Under the pieces are notes generated by a model. It did not search any database. It saw nothing but the letters and a program-made list of their open reading frames with translations, and was not told the origin of the DNA. The position numbers and the translations under genes were made by a program. From CAZOKZ01 sp964580585 (GTDB lineage Bacteria > Sumerlaeota > Sumerlaeia > SLMS01 > JAHLLQ01): a stretch of 11,165 nt of DNA. Shown one piece after another: positions 1 through 5,656 of this stretch. The stretch covers positions 1 to 11,165 of the forward strand of contig CAZOKZ010000101.1 of the NCBI GenBank assembly GCA_964580585.1. Reading direction: 5' to 3'. Each line of letters starts with the position of its first letter. Position 1 is the stretch's first letter.

Positions 1-62
1 CCCTCGGCGTTCCAGGCAGCGTCAACACCGGCAGCGCGTACGTTTTCCGCGTTGATCAATAA
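1..62 (+). CDS. 3' end of upstream FG-GAP propeller protein (partial)
   Basis: Only the last 19 codons plus the TAA stop (60-62) are present; the first whole codon is at position 3. They read LGVPGSVNTGSAYVFRVDQ. The complete gene downstream ends in LGVPGSVNVGSGYIYRLDQ followed by IGP, a match at 14 of 19 positions, and the first 12 nucleotides of the match are identical (3-14 and 5118-5129). In the complete protein this is the outer part of the seventh FG-GAP propeller repeat. The upstream gene is therefore inferred to be a paralogue ending in the same propeller. Its size and N-terminal domains cannot be known from here. A strong hairpin follows 23 nt after the stop. Confidence 0.85.
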   Translation, partial: LGVPGSVNTGSAYVFRVDQ

Positions 63-85
63 CAAAACATCAACCATCGAAGTAA

Positions 86-122
86 ACTCCGTCCCCATGC
101 AAAAAACGCATGGGGACGGAGT
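86..122 (+). terminator. 15-bp hairpin after the upstream gene, probable terminator (repeated family)
   Basis: The arms 86-100 (ACTCCGTCCCCATGC) and 108-122 are perfectly complementary, with a 7-nt loop AAAAAAC. The hairpin starts 23 nt after the stop codon. The DNA before it is A-rich and a short GTTTAA follows, so the U-tract is weak. The inner 12-nt arms CCGTCCCCATGC/GCATGGGGACGG recur exactly in the hairpin after the next gene (5220-5253), also close behind a stop codon. It may be an intrinsic terminator, possibly bidirectional given the A-rich 5' flank, or a dispersed REP-like palindrome, or both. Confidence 0.75.
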
Positions 123-641
123 GTTTAATGGAGGTTTCTTGTTATTGAAATAACCCTGTTGATTTTCACAAAATAGGTTTACGTCATTTCGATAGCGGTA
201 AGTGCGCCGCCCCAGGGACAATGCAAATGTGTGGAATGGCTGCCATCTTCTGAAACGCCAGGTTGTGGGGTAGAGCGAAGTGTGATGCGTAAACGCCATT
301 GGTCAGGGCATGCGAATATCGAATCGTTTATTTTCATGGAAAATACCGGTTCTTCTTTACATAACAAAGATTGCTGTTGTAGTCAATTTCACCAAACTGC
401 GTCACGGTTTGTGGAAAAGTCGTCTTTATTCCACGAATGATGTTGATTCGTCGATGGAGGGGAAACCAACGGGGAACCGGCGAAAGTGTGGATTCGTCGT
501 GTGCGGAATCGAACCCCTGAACCGCGAGAGAGAAGACCGAATACTTCCGACTCACTGACCAAGAGTATTCGAAAATAAACCGAACCCTCGACCATGTTGG
601 ATAAGTATTATCACACTTAGTAGAGAAAGGAGTAACCCTGG
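123..641. other. Non-coding spacer / long leader of the 1514-codon gene
   Basis: About 520 nt without a convincing gene. The short open frames here (for example 231-440 and 310-558) lack Shine-Dalgarno sequences, resemble nothing recognised and overlap each other. Small structures are visible. A 6-bp inverted repeat ACGAAT/ATTCGT lies at 433-438/446-451. The 9-mer GATTCGTCG occurs twice, at 445-453 and 491-499. The hairpin at 538-571 is listed separately. The palindrome GATAA-GTA-TTATC at 600-612 sits just upstream of the ribosome binding site. No confident sigma-70 promoter pair was found. The segment may hold a promoter and a structured 5' leader, which is inference from its length and the inverted repeats. 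Confidence 0.5.
538..571 (+). promoter_or_regulatory. 8-bp inverted repeat upstream of the 1514-codon gene
   Basis: CGAATACT (538-545) and AGTATTCG (564-571) are perfectly complementary with an 18-nt interval, about 70 nt before the ATG at 642. It could be a leader hairpin, a weak terminator/attenuator stem (no U-tract follows) or a protein-binding dyad. The sequence does not decide between these. Confidence 0.35.
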
Positions 642-3600
642 ATGATTTCCTTATTCCGAAAACGAAATTCAAGGAAGGAAACGGGGAAGACCGGAAAAGC
701 TGCAAGAAACTGGATTGGAACACTGCTGGGGCTGGCGATGGCCGTACTGACCGCGTCCACGTCATTTGCCAGCATCGACAACTTCGGCAACGAATTCTGG
801 CTGACTATCCCGGAAAATTTATACCACGAGACGATTGAAATTCACGTAGTAGGCGAAGAAGCCACTAATGTGACTGTCGAGGTTCCCGGTGTCGCGTTCA
901 GTCAAACTTTGCCTGTAACGCCGGGGGCGGTTACCTCCTTTAGTCTGCCAACCTCCGTTGTTCCAACAGGAAGCAATGTCATTGAAAATAAGGGCATTCA
1001 CGTCATCGCTTCAAAAGAAGTCGCTGTTTATGGATTCAACAACGCTACGGCCACGCGCGATGCCTATATTGGTCTTCCGCTGGAAGCCCTCGATGTCGAA
1101 TATATGGTTTTGGCATGGAGTGGTGGTGTCTCCCCATCCCAGATGAACGTCGTCGCGCCGTTTGACAATACCACCGTGACGATTACCCCTACCGTATCGA
1201 GTGGTGGTGGCGCGCGACCTGCTGGTGTGCCTTTTCAAATCATACTGAATGAAGGCCAGGTTTATCAGCTTCGCGCGGACAGCACGTCCACCGACCTGAC
1301 AGGCACCACGGTGGTCGCCGATCAGCCGGTATCGGTTTTTGGCGGCGATCAATGCGGCAATATTCCCACTAGTGGGGTGACTTTTTGCGATATGATTGTC
1401 GAGCAACTGCCTCCGCTCAGCCGCTTGGGAAGCGAGTTTGTGGTAGCTCCTTTGCCCCATGTCAATAATTCGGTTATTCGCGTGCTGGCGCCATACGCCG
1501 GAACGGACGTGGTTATTAATGGAAGCACGGTTGCAACCTTGAATTCCGGTCAATTTTACCAGCAACAAATCAATTCGGCCGATGCTCCCCTGCACATTCT
1601 GACATCTAACGATGCTTTGGTGGCACAATATCTTACCGGAATCGCCATCGCAGGTGATGGCGACCCGGCGATGATGATGGTGCCTCCGACGGATGCTTAT
1701 GTGCCCCTTCGTTCCACTTTCCTGACACTGTCGGGATTTAACAACTATGTCAGTATTTTCGTGCCGACAGGCAGCACAGGTGCGGTCAATCTGGACGGTT
1801 CGCCGCTCGGGGGCGTCTGGACACCCGTTGGATCGTCCGGAATATCAACCAGAAGCGTTAATATTTCACCTGGCTCCCATACCCTCGACACGGGAGGCAC
1901 CGCCAATTTCCGCGCGTTGGTTTATGGATTTACGAATTCCGACTCGTATGCGTATCCTTCTGGCGGTATCGGGTATGAGGCAGCATTGGGCGTTTCCATC
2001 GCTTCGCCGGTTCCCAATCCAACGCAAACGGGACCGGTGGATTTCCTGATCACGTATTCGGGAGCCTCGTCGGTCAATTTGAACGATACCTATGTAACAG
2101 TGCATTCAACGGGAACGGCGAATGCCACGACGGTGACGGTGCTTAACGGCACGACGTTCCAACCGACGGTGCGCCTGAGTGGCATCACGGGCACGGGAAC
2201 GCTTTCCATCACGGTTGCCGGTGGCGCTGCGACGGATGGCTTTGGAACCGACCCCGGCGCAGGTCCCAGCGAACCGGTTTCCATTCAACCGGCGGGCCAG
2301 GGCACGCTGGGTAACTTCGTGTTCCGCGACGTCAACAGCGACAATATCCAAAACGGCGGCGAGCCGGGCATCGATGGTGTGACCGTCAACCTGCTCAACG
2401 CGGCGGGCGACACGCAGCTCGACACGACAACGACTTCCGGTGGCGGTTTCTATGCCTTTACAGCCGCTCCGGGAAATTACATCGTCGAATTCGAACTTCC
2501 TTCGGGCGCTACCGGATTCAGCCTGCAGGACAGTGGGGGCAACGATTCGCTGGATAGCGATCCCGATCCCGTCTTTGGACTCACATTCGGACAAACCGGG
2601 ATTGTGACGATTGTCGCCGACACGTTTAACGACACGGTGGACGCGGGCATCGTGATTCCCCCGGGTCCCGGATCGATTGGCAACTTCGTTTGGAACGACT
2701 TGAATGGCAACGGCGCCCAGGACGGCGGCGAGCCAGGTATCGACGGCGTAACCGTCAACCTGCTGAACGCCGCGGGCGACACGCAACTGGATACCACTGT
2801 GACCGCGGGTGGCGGTTTGTACTCCTTCACCACGGCAGCGGGAAATTACATCGTCGAATTCGTCGCTCCGAGTGGAGCGGCATTCAGTCCGCAGGACGCC
2901 GCTGCCGATACTATCGATAGCGACGCAAATACGGGCACGGGCCGCACCGGTACGGTGATCGTCCAAGCCGACACGGCAAACAACAATGTGGACTGCGGTT
3001 TTGTACCGCCTCCGGGACCGGTTGGCGATATTGTTGATGTGACGCCGGACCCACGTAACACGGCGGTCGCTTCGATCGATGTGACCTTTAGCGTAGATGT
3101 TCAAAACGTGACGCTTGATGACTTCACGCTGAACGGCACCGACGTCAGTACTCTGTCGGGCACTGGTTTGACCGTGAACGCAGCCGATAGCTACACCATT
3201 ACCGGTCTCGCCTTGTACACAAGCGTGCAAGGCCCTTATCAACTCATCATCGTGGGCGCGAACGACATCGAGGACTTGTCGAATAATGCCCTCACGAACA
3301 CGCCGAGCGACTCGTGGGCAGTTGACCTGACTGCTCCGGCTGCACCGGTTGTTTCCAGTATCTCGGACGACACCGGTAACAGCGCGACCGACGAAATCAC
3401 TAACGATCAGACGCTGTTCATTCACGGAACCGCCGAAGCGGACAGCACCGTCGAGGTCTATCTGGATGCCAGCTCGATTGGCACCACTGTGGCCGATGGT
3501 TCGGGCAACTGGACGTTCGATTACACAGGAACCACAATGCCGGAAGGCTCGTATGTCTTTACGGCAGACGCCACCGATCTTGCGGGTAACACCGGGCCGC

Positions 3601-5186
3601 TTTCTGCGGGGCTTCCCGTCGTGATCGACACGACGCCTCCCGAGGAAGCGTGCGGGGGCGAGCTTGCGTTGGTGGGTCCGGCGGTTACGTCGCTTCCGAC
3701 GGCGAATTTCGCCGCGTTGTTTACGGAACCCGTTTACAACGTAACGCCTGCGGTGTTTGGCATCTCAGGACCGGGAACGGTGACGGATGCGTCGCCGCTC
3801 TCGCCGCCCGATACGTCGGTGACGGTGGAAGTGACTTCCACGGGCCCGGGTTTGCCAACCTTGATCTGGGGCAATCCGTCGCTTGTTCTCGACGTGGCCG
3901 GCAACGCGTTTACGGACGCGAACGGTTCGACCGCGGACGTGGAATTCGTCGATATCAGCGCGCCGCAGGACGGCAATCGCATCGCGGGCAGCGACAATGT
4001 GCTCAACGATCGCTTTGGACAGTCCCTGGCGCTTGATGGCGAAACGTTATTCGTTGGCGCGCCGAGCGATGACGATGCGGCGCCGAACGGCGGCGTGGTG
4101 TTTGTGCTCGAACGCGACAGCACATCGTCGTTTACGGAAGCGCAAAAACTGACGGCGGACGATCCAGCCAACGACGACCGGTTTGGCGAATCGGTGGCGG
4201 TCAGCGGCAATTGGGCCGTGATTGGCGCGCCGTACAAAGACAATCCGGGCGCGGACAGCGGCAAGGCGTACAGCTTTTGGCGCGATTCTGTCGGTGTTTG
4301 GTACATCTTCTCGGGACTGACGCCTTCGAGCAACGGAACGTACTATCGCTTTGGCCATTCGGTGGCGATCAGCGGTCGCACGATCGCGGTCAGCTCGCCG
4401 TTGGGGCAGAATCTGACGGTGCCGGGCGGCGGCGTTTACCGCAGCGGCATTGTGACGATCTTCGAATACGATAGCTGTGCCGACACCTGGAACGAAACGC
4501 AGGTTCTGCAAGCGAGCGACGCAACATCGAACGACAACTTCGGGCATTCGATCGCCATGGCGGGCAACCGTCTGCTGGTTGGCGCCCCGCTCGACGACGA
4601 TAACGGCAACTCGACGGGCAGCGTGTATGTCTTCACGCGTCTGGCCGGTGTTTGGACGGAAACCCAGAAGCTGAACCACACGCTTCCGGGCCGTTTCGAC
4701 TACTTCGGACAATCGGTTTCGATTAGCCCGGACGGTTCGCTTGCCGTGATCGGCGCGCCGGGCCGCGATAATCTGGGGGCTCTCAACTCTGGTGCCGCGT
4801 ACGTGTTCGAACGCACAGGCCTGGCGTGGAGTCAAACCGACGAACTCGTTGCCAGCGACGCAACCAACTACGATGCGTTCGGTCAATCGGTTGGTGTTTC
4901 GACGGGCGGCATTGCTGTCGGTTCGTGGAAAGACGACACCGAACAACTCGACGCAGGCAGCGGTTACCTGTTCACCGGCGCGGCGGGTTCGTTTAGTGAA
5001 CTGTCGAAAGTCCTGCCGCTTTCCGGCGATCAGGGACGAAACGACAACATGGGCACCTCCGTTACCGTCTTTGGTGAAACCGCAGTCATCGGTTCACCGT
5101 TTGGTAACGACCAAACGCTCGGCGTTCCGGGTTCGGTAAACGTGGGTTCAGGCTACATCTATCGTCTCGATCAAATCGGGCCGTAA
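642..5186 (+). CDS. Large exported protein: IgGFc-binding-like N-terminus, SdrD B and Ig-like repeats, C-terminal FG-GAP propeller
   Basis: Predicted extracellular adhesin-like protein of 1514 aa; no enzymatic motif was seen. The start is supported by AAAGGAG at 626-632, 9 nt before ATG. Residues 1-43 look like a Sec signal peptide with a long basic n-region, a hydrophobic core (about 24-40) and cleavage after SFA43. Domains in order: IgGFc-binding-protein-like domain (about 45-440, motifs NEFWLTIPEN, VFGGDQCGNIP and VEQLPPLSRLGSEF, Cys238 and Cys249 as a likely disulfide); an Ig-like spacer (about 446-550); two SdrD B-like domains (554-675 and 676-792); an Ig-like module (about 794-896); a Big_13-like module (898-998); the E module starting PPEEACG (999-1103); seven FG-GAP repeats (about 1107-1514). 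It ends IGP with no LPXTG, PEP-CTERM or C-terminal membrane helix, so anchoring is unclear. Domain assignments are by motif recognition; the natural ligand is unknown. Both neighbours are related proteins, but the spacers are too long for a tight operon. Confidence 0.95.
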   Translation: MISLFRKRNSRKETGKTGKAARNWIGTLLGLAMAVLTASTSFASIDNFGNEFWLTIPENLYHETIEIHVVGEEATNVTVEVPGVAFSQTLPVTPGAVTSFSLPTSVVPTGSNVIENKGIHVIASKEVAVYGFNNATATRDAYIGLPLEALDVEYMVLAWSGGVSPSQMNVVAPFDNTTVTITPTVSSGGGARPAGVPFQIILNEGQVYQLRADSTSTDLTGTTVVADQPVSVFGGDQCGNIPTSGVTFCDMIVEQLPPLSRLGSEFVVAPLPHVNNSVIRVLAPYAGTDVVINGSTVATLNSGQFYQQQINSADAPLHILTSNDALVAQYLTGIAIAGDGDPAMMMVPPTDAYVPLRSTFLTLSGFNNYVSIFVPTGSTGAVNLDGSPLGGVWTPVGSSGISTRSVNISPGSHTLDTGGTANFRALVYGFTNSDSYAYPSGGIGYEAALGVSIASPVPNPTQTGPVDFLITYSGASSVNLNDTYVTVHSTGTANATTVTVLNGTTFQPTVRLSGITGTGTLSITVAGGAATDGFGTDPGAGPSEPVSIQPAGQGTLGNFVFRDVNSDNIQNGGEPGIDGVTVNLLNAAGDTQLDTTTTSGGGFYAFTAAPGNYIVEFELPSGATGFSLQDSGGNDSLDSDPDPVFGLTFGQTGIVTIVADTFNDTVDAGIVIPPGPGSIGNFVWNDLNGNGAQDGGEPGIDGVTVNLLNAAGDTQLDTTVTAGGGLYSFTTAAGNYIVEFVAPSGAAFSPQDAAADTIDSDANTGTGRTGTVIVQADTANNNVDCGFVPPPGPVGDIVDVTPDPRNTAVASIDVTFSVDVQNVTLDDFTLNGTDVSTLSGTGLTVNAADSYTITGLALYTSVQGPYQLIIVGANDIEDLSNNALTNTPSDSWAVDLTAPAAPVVSSISDDTGNSATDEITNDQTLFIHGTAEADSTVEVYLDASSIGTTVADGSGNWTFDYTGTTMPEGSYVFTADATDLAGNTGPLSAGLPVVIDTTPPEEACGGELALVGPAVTSLPTANFAALFTEPVYNVTPAVFGISGPGTVTDASPLSPPDTSVTVEVTSTGPGLPTLIWGNPSLVLDVAGNAFTDANGSTADVEFVDISAPQDGNRIAGSDNVLNDRFGQSLALDGETLFVGAPSDDDAAPNGGVVFVLERDSTSSFTEAQKLTADDPANDDRFGESVAVSGNWAVIGAPYKDNPGADSGKAYSFWRDSVGVWYIFSGLTPSSNGTYYRFGHSVAISGRTIAVSSPLGQNLTVPGGGVYRSGIVTIFEYDSCADTWNETQVLQASDATSNDNFGHSIAMAGNRLLVGAPLDDDNGNSTGSVYVFTRLAGVWTETQKLNHTLPGRFDYFGQSVSISPDGSLAVIGAPGRDNLGALNSGAAYVFERTGLAWSQTDELVASDATNYDAFGQSVGVSTGGIAVGSWKDDTEQLDAGSGYLFTGAAGSFSELSKVLPLSGDQGRNDNMGTSVTVFGETAVIGSPFGNDQTLGVPGSVNVGSGYIYRLDQIGP
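2301..3017 (+). repeat. Tandem pair of SdrD B-like domains
   Basis: Two adjacent coding copies (2301-2666 and 2667-3017). Each starts with an LGNFVF/IGNFVW strand and a calcium-loop-like stretch (DVNSDNIQNGGEPG and DLNGNGAQDGGEPG) typical of SdrD B domains of surface proteins. A 25-residue core beginning GGEPGIDGVTVNLLNAAGD is identical in both. At the DNA level this core (2355-2429 versus 2724-2798) differs at 12 sites, all synonymous. Such domains usually act as rigid calcium-stabilised spacers, a role inferred here from the family. Confidence 0.85.
3636..3950 (+). repeat. E module copy 1 (before the propeller)
   Basis: Coding module of about 105 residues running from TPPEEACG to ADVEF, with the core pattern GPxxTS...FxISGPG...DVAGN (L in place of V in copy 2). 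It is shared with the right end of the window (10852-11165). Here it directly precedes the FG-GAP repeats. The fold is probably Ig-like, given the DxAGN motif common in bacterial Ig-like repeats. The family was not identified. Confidence 0.75.
4008..5183 (+). repeat. Seven FG-GAP-type propeller repeats
   Basis: The blade signature (D/Y)-x-x-F-G-x-S recurs with its first codon at 4008, 4176, 4344, 4533, 4698, 4872 and 5043, a spacing of 165-189 nt (55-63 aa). The seventh has NMG instead of xFG. Most blades continue with a hydrophobic strand, VGAP or IGAP, an Asp/Asn-rich loop (SDDD, YKDN, LDDD, GRDN) and an outer strand such as VYVF or AYVF. Blades 3 and 6 have ASSP and VGSW instead. Seven repeats are the number for one closed integrin-alpha-like beta-propeller. 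The acidic loops resemble calcium sites, but the strict integrin consensus was not confirmed. Confidence 0.88.
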
Positions 5187-5219
5187 TTGAACCAGCGTAA
5201 AAGTAAGAAACAAAACAAC

Positions 5220-5253
5220 ACCGTCCCCATGCAACATAACGCATGGGGACGGT
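5220..5253 (+). terminator. Hairpin after the 1514-codon gene, same family as 86-122
   Basis: The 13-bp stem has arms 5220-5232 and 5241-5253 with an 8-nt loop AACATAAC, and starts 33 nt after the TAA stop. The core arms CCGTCCCCATGC/GCATGGGGACGG are identical to those of the 86-122 hairpin, whereas the surrounding spacers are not alike apart from A-rich DNA before the stem. A short T-containing tail (TTGCTTTAATT) follows. It is a probable Rho-independent terminator; a REP-like mobile palindrome is the alternative. Confidence 0.75.
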
Positions 5254-5256
5254 TTG

Positions 5257-5297
5257 CTTTAATTCGTAAAGGCTCTCTGTATAAGTTTGAATTAAAG
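5257..5297. repeat. 9-bp inverted repeat behind the terminator hairpin
   Basis: CTTTAATTC (5257-5265) and GAATTAAAG (5289-5297) are perfectly complementary across 23 nt. The repeat begins 3 nt after the preceding hairpin ends. Function is unknown; it could be a protein-binding dyad or a second weak RNA stem. Confidence 0.4.
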
Positions 5298-5646
5298 AAC
5301 CAGCAGTATGTTACTTTCAACAATATCCGAGATGTGTTCCGATCATCAATTATTGTATAATAATAGTAAAATGTTTATTTGTAATGTGACTGATAATTGA
5401 TTCGGTGGGGAACCGGATATATTTGTCGGCGGTAAATACATTTATTATTATGCTTTGTATGGTGGTCGCGATTGATTATTGCTTGAGACGGGCTCGCTTT
5501 GGGAAAGCGGTATGCGAAATATAGATATATAGATATGCTTGACAGAAAAAACTGTGGATGAGAAAGTACATCAACCCCCACCATTTTCATTTAATGCCTT
5601 TAACATGCTGGCAAAATACCACTATTCCCGCGCGGGATTGGTTAGT

Positions 5647-5651
5647 GAGGT
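5647..5651 (+). promoter_or_regulatory. Ribosome binding site that fixes the start of the third gene
   Basis: GAGGT, in the context GTGAGGT, lies 5 nt before the ATG at 5657. The two earlier in-frame ATGs (5558 and 5594) have no comparable purine-rich site. Starting at 5657 also puts the signal peptide at the very N-terminus, so 5657 is preferred. Confidence 0.7.
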
Positions 5652-5656
5652 TGGCG

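Larger units (their letters stand above)
5187..5656. other. Non-coding spacer before the third gene
   Basis: About 470 nt without a supported gene. It holds the hairpin at 5220-5253, an inverted repeat at 5257-5297 and a strongly AT-rich island (12 G/C in 60 at 5341-5400) that includes TATAAT at 5356-5361; no good -35 box lies 17 nt upstream of it. A 6-bp hairpin CGCTTT-GGG-AAAGCG lies at 5495-5509 and a perfect 8-bp tandem repeat ATAGATAT twice at 5521-5536. TTGACA at 5539-5544 has no matching -10 at normal spacing. A promoter for the third gene is likely somewhere here but cannot be placed with confidence. Confidence 0.55.

Noticed and set aside
231..558. Small open frames in the first spacer
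   Set aside because: They overlap in different frames, have no ribosome binding site and show no recognisable protein features.
488..570. tRNA-like stretch on the minus strand (GGGGTTCGATTCC resembles a T-arm)
   Set aside because: The T-stem has mismatches, and no matching acceptor or anticodon stem can be built at the right distance.
2106..3425. Long reverse-strand open frames inside the genes (such as 2106-3425 and 4047-4946)
   Set aside because: They lie opposite a clearly coding, repeat-structured frame, have Arg-rich low-complexity translations and match no family; they are codon-bias shadows.
5407..5416. GGGGAACCGG shared by both spacers (471-480 and 5407-5416)
   Set aside because: One 10-nt match between two roughly 500-nt regions is close to chance, and the flanks do not align.
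5539..5544. TTGACA as a -35 box
   Set aside because: No acceptable -10 hexamer lies 16-18 nt downstream (GAAAGT at 17).
5558..5656. In-frame upstream ATGs (5558, 5594) as start of the third gene
   Set aside because: No Shine-Dalgarno sequence precedes them, they would place 33 or 21 extra residues before the signal peptide, and 5657 has GAGGT at good spacing.
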